A stretch of 64,000 nucleotides of DNA, taken from positions 496,001 through 560,000 of the forward strand of contig NW_005179026.1 in assembly GCF_000350225.1 (NCBI RefSeq), written 5' to 3'. The position numbers were made by a program, and so were the translations under genes. Positions 48,401-59,783 of the stretch are shown piece after piece. The notes below the pieces were generated by a model that was not told where the DNA came from, did not search any database, and was given only the letters and a program-made list of their open reading frames with translations. Source of the DNA: Chondrus crispus (lineage: Eukaryota > Rhodophyta > Florideophyceae > Gigartinales > Gigartinaceae). Position 1 is the stretch's first letter, and each line of letters starts with the position of its first letter.

Positions 48401-49340
48401 GTTTCAGCAGACGTTGTCTTATAGTTTCAAGGAGCACCTTCTCCACTAAAAAACAACCGATGTATCACTGCAAGAACTTGCGGGACGAACCGACTAGTTC
48501 GGATCTAATCATATTGTAATCAATACTCTCCTTTTTTCTTCTACAGTTGCATCGTTTGCCATTATTATTTTTGTCCAGAGCAATACTTTCCTTTTATTGG
48601 AGAGCTGACAGTACTGCTGTGCTTTGTCGTGCTTTGGGATTTGTCCTGGTCTGTGGAGAAGGTTCTTCTCCATCCCCGTTCTTATCGACCATTGGGACAT
48701 GCTTGAACCATCTGTGAGAGAACAATTTCTCTTGGGATCATAGTTGTCGTCTGCTTTTGCCTTCTATAGAGGCCTCAACTGTTATACACCACCGTTTTGG
48801 GAAACCACTACACTCTAGTCATGAGCGTTATTTGCTTTCGCTTTCAACCTATTACGGGAGTCAGAAACCGTAGTGGGGGATCCACGTTTAGAAAACAATG
48901 ACAATGCAGATTAACTACAGAGACGACATATCAACTTCTCAACCGCAAAAACTTTTTTGTGGTTGGGGCCTCTTATTACCCATAATGCTGAAGATTATAA
49001 CAAGTCCTTTGATTGGAACTTACCTCTTTCTATTCTAAGAAACCTTGGCATCTCATCCAGAAAGTCGGAGCCTCTTCCACTCGGGGTAAATAGTAAGATA
49101 ATTGGGAGAGATGAAATAATTTCCACCACTAAAACACGCCTCGCAGATATAATCTATCCAAGAAGTATTCTGTTCTAATAACAAAACAACCGCCCTCAAA
49201 AACTCCCGCGGTTTGGTGAACACTGACAAGTTGTCCACAGCTGTGCAATAAAACTCTAAGCTTACATCACCCTAGGCTTCTTCTCGGCAAACCAAACCGC
49301 CTGGAATCGTCTCATCCCTGAACATCATGGACATCTTTGC
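45490..49340. other. Region without a recognised gene
   Basis: Frames here are short. 45490-45852 (plus) encodes protein-like HRRWLPIWYTNVSRLLRCVV but has no natural start outside the LTR. 46320-46655 (plus, 111 residues) begins with a hydrophobic segment that mimics a signal peptide. 47456-47818 (minus) encodes 120 residues (KLARNRLIRTLTLFPKSPFG) that may be a decayed repeat. None has a recognised domain. 48000-49340 is AT-rich. Confidence 0.45.
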
Positions 49341-49342
49341 GC

Positions 49343-49352
49343 CTATATAAGA
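49343..49352 (+). promoter_or_regulatory. TATA box of the secreted-peptide gene
   Basis: CTATATAAG lies about 110 bp upstream of the ATG at 49464, followed by an A/C-rich leader free of upstream ATG in good context. Confidence 0.6.
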
Positions 49353-49463
49353 CATGACCGAACCAGTTACTTTGTCCTTCAATATCCCTCACACCACAAA
49401 TCATTCTCCAATCCAAATCAAAAAGCATCAAATCATCCGAAAAAGCGGGTCTACCTCTCCAGC

Positions 49464-49757
49464 ATGTTTCATCACCGCACATGTTTTCTCTTAGCCCTCC
49501 TGGTCCTGGTCACGGTCGCCTTTGCTTTGAATGACAAGCGCGTCGGGGAAGACACCTCCATTCAACGAGATGCCGCGGAGGACATGGAAGTTGCCGAACG
49601 ATCGAATAAAATATGTCCGTGCCATTGCTTCAGACGCAAGAGACATGCTCAAATTCAATGCCGCAGGTATCCGTATTTCAAATATTGCCATGTCTTTGGA
49701 AAAATAATGCATCGTTATCCGTACTACGGATGGTGGTGCTGCTATCGTCATCACTAG
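49464..49757 (+). CDS. Small secreted cysteine-rich protein precursor
   Basis: The 97-residue product starts with a typical signal peptide (CFLLALLVLVTVAFA, cleavage likely after residue ~21). An acidic propeptide-like stretch (about residues 22-45) follows, then a basic C-terminal domain of ~50 residues with seven Cys (ICPCHCF, IQC, YCH, WCCY) and many Tyr, Arg and His. The layout is that of an antimicrobial or cell-wall-associated peptide precursor, but no family is recognised. A TATA box and a downstream AATAAA frame the gene. The sequence is intact among decayed repeats, and Copia-4 begins ~270 bp downstream. Confidence 0.7.
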   Translation: MFHHRTCFLLALLVLVTVAFALNDKRVGEDTSIQRDAAEDMEVAERSNKICPCHCFRRKRHAQIQCRRYPYFKYCHVFGKIMHRYPYYGWWCCYRHH

Positions 49758-50007
49758 GACTTCTCGCTGAGGTATCCGCACCACCGAGATTGCAGTTGTT
49801 AGAATGGACTCAAGGGGTCACAATGGGATTATCAACTACTTTGTTTGCCTGGAAGTCGACGATAGCTGTTTCAGTCTGAAGGCCAATACTTCGCAGAACA
49901 AGTTCAATTCCCTTTCATGAAGTGTAGTTGCTCGTAAAATTACCCTTGCAGGGTATCTTTAGTTGGTAGTGTGTGTGGGCATCGCGATGCAAACCTTTGC
50001 AGTTTCA

Positions 50008-50013
50008 AATAAA
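50008..50013 (+). terminator. Candidate polyadenylation signal
   Basis: AATAAA lies 250 bp after the stop codon of the secreted-peptide gene and 12 bp before the Copia-4 LTR. Confidence 0.35.
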
Positions 50014-50024
50014 GGCGATGACAA

Positions 50025-50214
50025 TGTGCTTAAGGAACGATACCTCGTTTATTCCGCAATCTAGCTCTCGCTTCCTTAAGACTATCGGCCCTGCGCCGTC
50101 GCCTGTGGGTGACATTGCGTGGTGTACTTTGTGTGCACGTGTGCATGTGTATGGGTATTATCACTCTTGTTCTGTGAGCGCTGCGACGACTGCGGTCTTA
50201 TGGGTATTATCACA
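50025..50214 (-). repeat. Copia-4 3' LTR with duplicated U3 start
   Basis: On the minus strand TGTGATAATACCCATA follows GGGGGGAA at 50214, and GTGATAATACCCATA recurs 50 bp later, preceded by A in place of T. The rest resembles the Copia-2 LTR. Confidence 0.8.
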
Positions 50215-50965
50215 TTCCCCCCGTCGTCGTGGCGCGATCTTTCTGATGAGGGCAGGGGCGGGGGGTTGCACACCTGCTATTTTTTGTCAGGTGTGTGAAT
50301 GGTGTTGGCGATAGCGGTTTCGTGAGTATTTCCGTGAGCATTTCCTGCGTCTGTTTGTGACGGGTGCTGATGGCGTTCGCGCGTGTCTGATGGGAGAGAT
50401 AGTGATGCCTGAAGTCTATGAACTTGCGGTGTTTTGTTGATCCGCTGTTCTTTGCAACTCGTATGGCTGACTGGTTATCGATGTGAAAGGGGGTGGCTTT
50501 CGGTGGCAGCATCCTGATATCATTGAGCATTCTTCTGATCTAGGTTGTTTGCTGCGCTGCTGTGGTGGCAACAATATACTCGGTTTAACGTGTCGACAGC
50601 GGGGTGATCGATTGTTTGAGTGATCCCCAGAAGATGGGTGTGCCGCTGTACAAATGGATCATGCCAGATATGGATTTGCTGTCTGTTACGGTTGCAGCAA
50701 AGTCTGCGTCGCTGTATGTCTCTAGCAGGTTCGGTATGGCATTCGGTTGCCATTTGTGATTTCCAGCCTTCAGTACGATGCCATACGTTGACGTGTGTTT
50801 GAGATGACGTATGAGGCGCCTTAGTGTGTTCCAAAACCGCGTGGTGGGCGCTTTTGCTGCTACTGATAAGCGGTTGGCGACGAAGTAAATGTCTGGTCGC
50901 GTGAAGTCCGCAATGTATTTGATGTCACCGAGCAGCTGTTGATACGTTTGGGTGACATGGGGCAT
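50210..50965 (-). pseudogene. Copia-4 RT end and RNase H fragments
   Basis: 50585-50965 encodes LLGDIKYIADFTRPDIYF and TYSDADFAATVTDSKSISGM. After a frameshift 50210-50530 gives HIDNQSAIRVAKN, HRKFIDFRHHYLSHQ and EILTKPL. Confidence 0.75.
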
Positions 50966-51287
50966 GGATTCGTCCTCGATGGGTCCATTCCGCTATGTCT
51001 TGTCGTTGCCGGGCGTCGGCGTGCTGTTGCATGGGTCCATTGCCGACGTTTTTACGAAATACTGTATTGCTGCCGGCTGTGAGGCGGGAATCTATCCATC
51101 CTAGAGCCTTTTCACAGTTTAACCAAGTAGTTGTTTTGGTTCTCCCAATTTTTGATGTCAAACGCAGTAGCAAATATGTCTGCGAATTGGTTTTGTAATT
51201 TTTTGACGTACTTATGATGACTAAGTCGTCCATGCTGATGGAGATGATGATGATGTGGTCATTTTCTCGTTTGTGGAATAGGCACAT
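50925..51287 (-). pseudogene. Copia-4 RT catalytic fragment
   Basis: MCLFHKRENDHIIIISISMDDLVIIS contains the catalytic box as SMDD, as in Copia-1. The frame is lost soon after. Confidence 0.75.
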
Positions 51288-51487
51288 ATCAGCTTCCGAT
51301 TGATGGAATCGGTGTTTTTGAGGAGTGTGAACACTGCGCTGAGGTACGTGTGCCCTGCTCCCGGTGTACCGTACATGCTTTTGTTCAGTCTGCCCTCCTA
51401 GTGTGGGTGGGCATATGTCCCGCCGAATCGCGGGTGCTGGCGTACGTACACGGTTTCACTGCCAGAGTGGTCAAATTTCTCGGGTAA

Positions 51488-51760
51488 TTACGCTGCCTTC
51501 ATGTCTATGTGGGCAATGTGCATTTGGGATGCTGCAGCGATGGCGAGGAGGAGCCGAACGGTGGTTTTATCCGCCATGTACGTCGTGGTTTTGTCAAGGT
51601 TGAAGTGTACATGGAGGATCATCCTGTCTCCTCTAGCAGAGCGTCTTGCTTTTCTTTCAATGATTTGCCCTTTTGTATTTCTTATGTACCGGTATCCCCT
51701 TGTGAGTGGGATGGTTTTCGCTGCATCGGGGATACGGTGGGAGGGGAGCCATGTGACCAC
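51488..51760 (-). pseudogene. Copia-4 RT N-terminal fragment
   Basis: WLPSHRIPDAAKTIPLTRG, ARRSARGDRM and HIAHIDMKAA match Copia-2. It ends at a stop in the YLHE motif. Confidence 0.75.
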
Positions 51761-52560
51761 TTTTGTTTGTCCAAGTTGTCGAGCTCTTTATCGTGAGCTT
51801 GTGCCCAAAGCTTGGCATCCGGATAATTTTTTGCTTGGCCATGGTGCATGGGTGCCGGGGTTGTGTGTGTGATTTGGGTGGGGGTTGGCTTTGGGGTGAA
51901 GGCTTTGAATACAACGTGGACGTTGTGATTTGGGTCGAGCTCTTTGTGATAGACATTGAAGTCTACTGTGCGCACGCGTCGTGTTGTGCCGTCGGTGGTG
52001 TTTATTACGACTATGTTCCGTGCGTCAGTGGCATAGAGATATCTTCCTGGGATAGGTCTGTGCTGCAGTTTGTGCACTTTTGTTGTACCTGTGCCTTTGG
52101 GTACATGCCCTAGTTGGCCAAATATGACGAACTGGGGGACTTGTGGCGTGCATCCGTGCCATATTGTGCTTGGTATTTCTCCTGTTCCCAGGTGTATTGT
52201 GTGGTTGTATTTGAACGCGGTATCCTTGACTGCATCCTCCCAGTGTTCATTTGGGAGTCCACTGTGATGTAGCGCTGATCGTGCGGCATTGAGAATCGTG
52301 CAGTTTACTCTTTCAGCGATGCCATTTTCCTGCTGTGAATATGTTACTGTAGTGGTGTGACTGACATTGTGGTTGTTGTATATGTCTTGGGATGTGCGTG
52401 ATAGGTACTCCTTGGCGTTGTCAGTGTGCACTATCCTTGGTCTGTGCATTCTGATTTTCGCGATGTGTTTGAGTACATTGTCCATGTGGTCCTGTGTTTC
52501 GTCTCTCTTCTTCAAGAACGTCAGTATTAGGTACCTATAGTTGGTGTCAATTATTGTCAT
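51682..52560 (-). pseudogene. Copia-4 integrase
   Basis: The 292-residue frame has HTDNAKEYLS and QQENGIAERVN (the catalytic Glu retained). The first Asp is upstream (SSDICGPF) in the neighbouring frame near 52600. The frame ends by a shift at the start of RT (KQKWSHGSPP). Confidence 0.8.
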
Positions 52561-53246
52561 GAGGTATCTATGGCCTTGCCTTGAGCGAGTGGGGAACGGT
52601 CCGCAGATGTCACTGCTGAGGGCTTCTCCTGTGCCATAGTTGTGGTGCTTGCGCTGATGTCGTGCAGCCTACAGTTTTGCTGCTGCACAGCTCGTGCACA
52701 TGATTCGTGGGGTTGGCCTGGCGAGTGACGGTGGGAGGTTCGGTGATACTTTTCTTTTTGCCATTTGCTGGATTGTTGAGGGGCGGACATGATTGAACAC
52801 CATATGCCAATGATGGTGGTTATGTTGGGTTCCCTCGTTTACGGTTTTGGTGGGGGATGGTTCAGGTTTGTGTTGCGTCATTCTTGAGCTCTTGTACTGG
52901 CCAGGCGGGGTGCGTGTTGTCGGGAGGGATGTGGGTTTGGGTGTCCTCTGTGCTTTTGGGATGAGGGTCTTCTCTGTTTGGCATTGTTTTGTTTGTTCAT
53001 CATTGCTCTTGCTGCCCTGGCTTAAGCGACATTACGTTGACTTCGCGTCGTTCCCGCCTTATTGCTCCTCGGATCTCCGAGATTACGTCACCCTACGGGA
53101 CACTCCCGTTGGTGACCTACCTCACGTAATTATCACGCGAGACCGCAAAAACCGACTTCGAGTCGTACCTTCCTCGCTCAAAGCGAGTACCTTGCCCTCC
53201 TGACCGTCGCCCTCCGGGGTTACCGTCTGGAGATATATACCCGACC

Positions 53247-54236
53247 TCACGCGTCGTCCTCCCCCTCGTAATCCACGATATCCTCCTCCCGGACCTCCGC
53301 AACCACTGCGGCTCGTGGTGGCTCCGGGAGGTCCTCCACGACACTATCTGTGTCACCCTCCGCTGACGCCACAGACCCCGGCAATTCCTCAGCGATTAGT
53401 CGCTGCAGATGAGCCCGCAAATGCGGATTCCTCAACAGCTCGGGGAAATCTGCGTCAGACATCGGGGGCGGATCGCGCCCCTCTGTCTTTAATCTTCTCA
53501 GGTCCCTAGTGACTGCAACTTGGGGGCGGTACGGGGCAAGTACAGCAATTCTGTCCTTAACTCCTCTATTCCCATTGATAGGGACACGACCGCTCTCATT
53601 TTCTATCTCTCTTATAACACTCTCAACTTGCTTAGCCTCGAAGGGGTTGGAAATAACTCCGTCTCTTTTGTTGCCTTCCCTTCTGCTCGCACAGGAGGAA
53701 GTGTCAAAGGATATCAATGGATAGTACCCGGTGCCATTTGCCCTTCTCTGGTTGTTGTTTGTCATGATCGCTTTCACAGAATTCCCGTCTCCGATTATGG
53801 ACCGATAGAAAAACTTGCCATGCGGAAAGAAAATGACAGGATGCATTCCATATTGAGTCATTAACAATGCCACCGCCATGCGATGGCCTTTGTACAATCT
53901 TTCGAATTGCGAACGAATCTGCTTTATGTAATCGAGCGGCATCGATACGCACTGAGTTTGTATGTGCTCTTCTGTTGGAAACATCGCAGAAAGTTGCTTA
54001 AAATCCCCAATACCCACATAATGGAGACGAGACAATCTGCTCTGTTTCCTTGTCACGCACATTGGAATGAGGCTTTCAGCTTCAAGGAGGGTGGATACTT
54101 CGTCATTTATGACGAATTCAATTTCTTGCTTAAGACTACGAAATGCTTGGCCTCCAGAGAGGACGTTTGTTGTCAACAAAACGATGCATTCGTCCGCAGC
54201 CCTTCTTGCACGACTCGAGGCGTTTTTTATGGACAC
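53247..54236 (-). pseudogene. Sen1/UPF1-like helicase, second half of the core plus odd tail
   Basis: Motif II is VINDEVS (Asp45-Glu46), motif III VGIGDFKQLSAM (residues 74-85), and a LMTQYGMHP block (126-133) corresponds to the QYRMHP signature of UPF1/Sen1 helicases. IAVLAPYRPQV fits motif V-like SPYxxQV. The DGFQGxE and arginine-finger motifs that should follow are missing. Instead the frame runs into ~80 residues of Pro/Glu/Asp-rich tail in GC-richer DNA (about 53250-53500). It abuts truncated Copia-4, so the 3' end of the gene was probably lost. Confidence 0.75.
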
Positions 54237-55051
54237 AATGCTTCATCGGATGCCTTGTGAAATAACTCGTTGTCAAACACAAGTGCTTTTTCGTTCAAGG
54301 CTTGCCTCTTCAAATCCTTGAAATCATAATTCGATCTTGCGACTCGAACCGCCTGTATAATCATCCTGGTCCCCTGCAAATCTAAAATTCCAGCTTCAAG
54401 GGCTCCCATCACGATGTCGACGGCTTGGTTCGACCCTGAGGTCACGAGAATCTTTACTGCCCCATTCTTCTTAAAACATCGGAGAACTACATCGTTCTGT
54501 TTCAGGATGTTGTGTCTTTCTATCTTACCGATATGACCATACTCGCTGTGGTGGAGAAGGGCCCCAATTATGCTGATGATTGAAGCTGTCTTTCCCGTCC
54601 CCGGCGGTCCCTGGATCATTGAAACACTAGAAGAAGTTAGAGCGGCCTGTGATATCTGACTTAATGCGACCACTAAGGCTTCGAATTGATTCCTATCAAC
54701 TCTCTGCCTATTGAAGAGAGAGAGGGAATATGAGAGGGAACCCTGGTCGACCCTGTCGAAAAGAGGACTAACATCATGATTTGGCCGAAGTTTGCAATGT
54801 TTAGGGCGGAGCTGAGGAGCGCATGGCCCGAATAAAATGTCCTGAACATGGCTGGGTAACGTGTACGCGTTGTGAGACACCACAAAGGCCCTTACCACAG
54901 GCGAATAACCGTAAAAAGGTTGCACGTGCAGGTAGTCTCCCGGTCTGACATGGAACTCCTTTCCCAATTTGCGGTGTATTGTAACACGAACCACAATCTT
55001 GTCAATTGTTCCATCAAGACCTATCTCATTCATAGTCTTCTTTATGTGCAA
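54227..55051 (-). pseudogene. Sen1/UPF1-like helicase, Walker A half
   Basis: A beta-rich segment (RVTIHRKLGKEFHVRPGDY) is followed by the Q motif region (NRQRVDRNQFEAL), Walker A GPPGTGKT (residues 148-155) and motif Ia ILVTSGSNQAVD. It ends at a TAA inside an A6 run; the next helicase block is in another frame starting at the same place. UPF1/Sen1 helicases act on RNA in surveillance or transcription termination. Confidence 0.8.
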
Positions 55052-55649
55052 AGACCGCTCGAATCATCACAAACATCAAGCCGGAGCTCCAACCATTTTC
55101 GCTTTTCATGTGTCCAATGGCAATTGTGCCTCCGGAAATGTGACGGACAATCTTTCTGTTGACCCTTACATCGATGCTCTCGCATTTCAAGTTCACCAGC
55201 AGGGAAGATTTGCTCATTTTCTCGATTCTGAAATGTGTGAATGGTGAGCTATAAATGGAACCGTGGAGAATAGTCCTGAATTCGTGCTAATTCTTCAAAG
55301 CCATGGGCCACTTTTGAAGAATCGCATAGCTCATCTGGCCATGCATCTCCATCGTCATGATGCTTTTCCAATGACTGGAATAAAATACGACCCCATCGCA
55401 GTTCGTGACATCTTCATCGATCTTGTGCTTGTTCACGTCACTGTACCATTCATACCAGAAATGGTTTCCTTCCAGTATATTTTCCTTGGACCTTCGTCCA
55501 TCCGTATCAATATTCCATGAAAGTATTTCAGCATTGAGTACCTCCAGGTCCCTGTTCAACTGCCGCAGTGCAGGCGCCTGCGTTTCTACTTCAACAGGAT
55601 CTTGAAACCCAACTAACAGCAAAACCACAGTTCCTTCCGAGATTTCCAC
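55026..55649 (-). pseudogene. Helicase upstream region, in-frame TAG
   Basis: Frames 55287-55649 and 55026-55217 are in the same phase with one TAG between LKN and HEFRTILHGSIYSSPF. The segment encodes GTVVLLLVGFQDPVEVETQ, WYSDVNKHKI and GGTIAIGHMKSENGW, likely the beta-barrel/stalk region before the helicase core. A frameshift near 55040 leads into the Walker A frame. Confidence 0.55.
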
Positions 55650-55666
55650 AAGCTTTTCTTTTTCCT

Positions 55667-56300
55667 TTAGAAACTACTTCCGAAACGTGGGACATCTCGC
55701 CTGGAATCACTTTGAAGAATGGGAAACTTCAGCCTTTTTCTTGCGAAGCGTTTCAAAGTTCCTGCTTTTTCCGCTGAGACCATAGCGGAATTTTGGTTTG
55801 TGTAACTTTGCCTGTTCAACTCGCGCCGCATTTCTCTATGCTTTGCGTCGATTGAAAGGGGTTGTCGGGGTGGTGTTCCCGGTACTTCGTCAGAGCTTGA
55901 TAGTACAATTTCTGATGATTCAGGTTTCATCGCTTTATCTCCAACCTGCATTTTTTCATCCAAACGTGTACGCTTTGCCTCACGTTGATCTTCAGCTCTG
56001 CGACCAGGATCCCTTCGAACACGTTTTGGTTTGCCACTGCGCTCTGTACCAAGAACCAAGTCATCGATGGTTGTTTGTACAGCAGTAGGTCTTCCTTCAT
56101 CGATTTGTTTCAGGTGCCTTCGAAGAATTTCTTCAAACAACTTTGTGCTTTCCACAGGAACGCCATCTGGAAGCTTCATCTCCATGTATGATTTCTTGAT
56201 GGCATTCCCACCGATAAGTGAGATGAGTGAGAAAATCGTCGCCGCATTTCTGCACTCTCCTATGCTGTAAACCCAGCCGAGAAACCCGCAGAACGACTCT
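55667..56300 (-). pseudogene. Helicase charged linker region
   Basis: The frame at 55667-56185 is open upstream to about 56290 (GFLGWVYSIGECRNAATIF, then GGNAIKKSYMEMKLPDGVPV). It encodes a globular end of the N-terminal domain and a long basic/Ser-rich linker (RVRRDPGRRAEDQREAKRTR). It is joined to the next block only through a frameshift near 55680. Confidence 0.5.
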
Positions 56301-56432
56301 GAAATGAGCGTCAGTAAAAAAAGATTGCAATGTCAGGGCTGTGATCAGATATGTGCAACCGTTACTAATTTCTTGGAGGAGTTTGAAAGTGGCAATCTTC
56401 ACTACGTTCCACCCAACGCATGTGCTTGCTAC

Positions 56433-57274
56433 TTAGAATACTGTATCATCTTGTGCACTCATGGATTCAGAGTTCCAAGATGGGCAAAGGTATCTTCGAA
56501 GAATATCGGGCAACTTAAGTATGTCGCTTTGCCCTTCACCAAACCATTCGGAGAGGATCCCATTAAATCCAGTCAGCTGAAAACTCCACAGTACGAGGGT
56601 CTTCCGTGCGTGCGGGTCCATGGCTGAAATGACATTCGAGAAGACGCTCGAGTAGGACGAAGAGACACTCATTTCCACCACATTCGGATTGATCATGCAT
56701 CTTTGAAAAGTAAAAAATCCTGATTGAGTAAGTCAGTCGCAGAAAAGACTCTGAGTTGCTTGTGTTCATCTAAGTATGTCCACAATGGCTCAGTCTCACG
56801 AGGGTTAGTAAGCTTCAGCACCATAAGGGCTCCCAAAGGTTTCAGTGCTGCAATAGTCGCTAGCTCTCTGGCACATTCGAGAAGATATTCATCATGAGTA
56901 GAATCTAGATTGGTCAAAGTGCTTTTCTCAACGCAATTGGATGCAAGCTCGATTACGTCGCTCAGGTTCCTCTTTCGAAGGGCAGAATCATGTATGAAAC
57001 TGCAGATTGAAGCCATTCCCGCATTCCTTTTGTTGCCTTTTTGGCCCGCACGCCCGCCTAATACGATCGCATGATGATTAAGGTCTCCTTCACCCGGGCG
57101 CTGGAGTTGTCTGATTTGATCATCCGCTGCAGCAGGGTGAACTGAGTGGCGATTATGTTGCCCTGGATCGCCAGAAATCTGACAAACTGATATAGCGGAT
57201 GTGCGTTTCTCAGGTTGGTCGTGCATGCCAGACATTGGAGTTAGCAACACCGTCAGGTGCAGTATCCGTGGCAC
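56433..57274 (-). pseudogene. Helicase N-terminal helical region (probable)
   Basis: 56693-57274 encodes helical protein (LSDVIELASNCVEKSTLTNL, LLECARELATIAALKPLGAL), like the armadillo-type N-terminal region of Sen1. 56433-56696 continues in another frame (SVFSNVISAMDPHARKTLVL). Linking these to the helicase rests on order and strand only. Confidence 0.4.
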
Positions 57275-58574
57275 TCAGAAGTATTGGTGAGAGCATAGAG
57301 AGGCACTCCGCCGGGGGAGTGCGGCCAACTTAATATGAGCTGTAGGTAGAGAAATTTAGATTCAGTTTCAAAACTTTTCAGCCATTTTGTGTTCAAGCAG
57401 TGAAGGGATCCTTTCAACAATCACAACTTATATTGTTCTAAGAATCAGAGGCAATTTCCTGAGCTGCCTACAGAAATGCTTACCCGGTGGGATCCGTAAG
57501 GCGTAAGCATGTCGTACGCTCATTTTACATCCTAGGCTGGATCAGGTATGGCTAAAGGGGCTTACAAGACTGCATTGTCATGCTCTGACATCTTGTTCGT
57601 ATGGTAGCTCGTCGCCTTGATATATTTATTTATCTCTTTTCAGGCACTCTATCTGTTGCGAAGGGAATTTATAAATGTACAGAACCTCTGCCGGAAGTAG
57701 AAACGGGCATTCGTTGGACAGGTAAAGGACTTCGGGGAGAGTGAAGAGCTTTTGAATACACTCATCTTTTGAAGGTCCTTTTATACTGACAATTGTACAC
57801 TAGGAGACATTAAGCAAGTTAAAGACGGTCGTGGTGCCACAGAACATCGTCCCAGATGACAAAAAGAGCAACCAAGGACAAAAACACGCTACAACCGCGA
57901 GGTTCCTGCATGATATAATAGAAATTCTTAGAGGTTGACCATATATATATCTGTTTTTACCCAACAGCGACGTACTGCAGATAATATTTGCGAATTTAAC
58001 TCAAATTCCAAACGTGGAATCCCGTTGTGATAGTGGTAAGGTTATTTATTCTGCATACCGCGAAAGATGTCTAGATGTCTACCATCGTAACATAGCAATT
58101 GAGATTTTCACGTACCCTTGCAATGCCGTAAAGGGGGTTATGCCCACGAGTGACATGAGAAGCAACTTCTGAAAATTCCCCGAAATTTGGAGAAATTTGC
58201 AAAATTTGCTTATCAGCACACGGACGTGAGACCGCGTGTTCGAGCGTTCAGAATCACCACGGACTCCAAATCGTATATGACTGCTACAACGATTCCCTAT
58301 TCGCATATTCGGTAAGTTCATTTGCTCTAGTCTTTCAGACTCAGACTGGTGATCACAATTGCGTCGCGAGCGACCCCACGGAGATGGCAGAAATATATTC
58401 TTGGTGGCAGTTATGTCATCACAGCTAACCGTGCGACATTAAAATTGTGGAGATGAACAAGTCGATTTACAACTAATGAACGGACGGAGATGAACTACTC
58501 GATTTTCAACTACTGAATTGAGAGTTGGTTGGATGATTTATGTCGACTGGGACAAGGATTCATGCACTACTTGT
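57275..58574. other. Intergenic region, nothing recognised
   Basis: AT-rich, no frame longer than about 80 codons and no repeat pattern noted. Confidence 0.5.
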
Positions 58575-59783
58575 TTATTGCTTGCACCGGGGGCAGAGCA
58601 TTTCGCTATCCTCACCGCCGAAGCACAAATCGTGGATTCTGGCCTCGCAGTTGCGGCACTTTCCAGTAATTGAATCACGTTCTTGGCCTCCCTCCATATC
58701 CCGAAACATGCAATCCAGGCCGAATGCACAGAAGACTTCGTACTCGTTGACCACAACGCGCCCTGAGCCAACTGGTTTGGGAGCAACATGAGCTCGGCCT
58801 AGTGGTGAATCAACATCTATGCTATTTTCATCACCGCTTGTTACTTGCTGAATGGGAGAGGAACCATTTGCATTTCCAGTACCAGTCTTCTGCCGCTTCT
58901 TTCTGCGAGAAGGTGCAGAAGGACTCTTTTGAGCCCTGCCCGAGTCACCCAGTCGCCTCACTGCAAAATCGCCTAGAGGGTGATCGAGAACATCTCTGGA
59001 CATCGATGGCTCGTTGTCGTAAAACGCAGCTAGAATCCATGACATCCTTTGATGCGCTGATACATTTCTTTGCGCTCTCAAATCTGGTAGGAATATTTCG
59101 TCGTTGTCTGTTGTTCTTAACAGGTAACATATTGGCCTCGATCCCATGCTGAGCTGTTGTGGTATCCAAGGGGGCGTAAATCTTGCATACACCAGATTGC
59201 TGTTCACAAGAGACCGGTATCTCTTTTTGATTTGCACATGGAGATGGGTGAAGAAGCATTGGTACAATTGCCGGAAAACGTTTAGAGAGAGACATATTTG
59301 AAAACAAGGTAGCGAAGTCGGGCTTATTCTCTAGTCTTTGCTCTCTCATTTTCTTCCACTGTTCGTTTTCCAAATTGCCTTTGTTGTAAGACTTCCCCGG
59401 GAACCAACTCGGAATCTCTAATTCACTACAGCAAGTTTCGGTAGCTGTGACTCTCTGTCTTGTCGGTACGTGCGTATGAGCAGCTGCAGGAGTCTTCATT
59501 GTCATTGCCATCAAAGAGAGAGACCTTAGCGCGCACACCAGGTCTTCTGCCTTGGACTGAGTTCCATTGCAGTTTTTCCGAAAGAAACATTTGGTGAAAA
59601 GAGAACTCGGGTTTCACCTAGGTGTAATGACTCCTCTCTATCCAAGTCCGTTTCAGGAAAGAGGTGAAATCTGCCTTTCTGGAATCCCTCCTGTACTTTT
59701 TCAAGTACCTCGATCAAATTATCGACTTCCTGCACCACATCCCTGGGGATCCATGGAATACCCCGTCCCCTCGATCGAGCCAT
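58575..59783 (-). pseudogene. PHD-like zinc-finger ORF in several frames
   Basis: The ATG at 59783 (MARSRGRGIPWIPRDVVQEV) opens a frame lost near 59560. Coding resumes at 58945-59570 (FRKNCNGTQSKAEDLVCAL) and then at 58575-59267. The last frame ends with CRNCEARIHDLCFG and LCPRCKQ, a C-C-H-C-C-C pattern like the end of a PHD finger, after a CAFGLDC pair. A basic SRRKKRQKTG stretch suggests nuclear location. It lies downstream of, and on the same strand as, the KDZ-like transposase, so it could be its accessory ORF or a separate host gene. Confidence 0.45.

Larger units (their letters stand above)
50025..52990 (-). mobile_element. Copia-4: 5'-truncated Ty1/copia element related to Copia-2
   Basis: The 3' LTR (50025 to about 50214) and coding from the pre-integrase region (52881) to RNase H are present. 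Gag, protease and the 5' LTR are missing; the right edge fades near 52990, close to the helicase relic. Its protein segments align closely with Copia-2 (HHWHMVFNHVR, SSDICGPF, YMADKTTVRLL). Confidence 0.85.

Noticed and set aside
57301..57325. GGCACTCCGCC/GGGGGAGTGCGG hairpin as a terminator
   Set aside because: Rho-independent terminators are bacterial; the context here is eukaryotic and no gene ends nearby.
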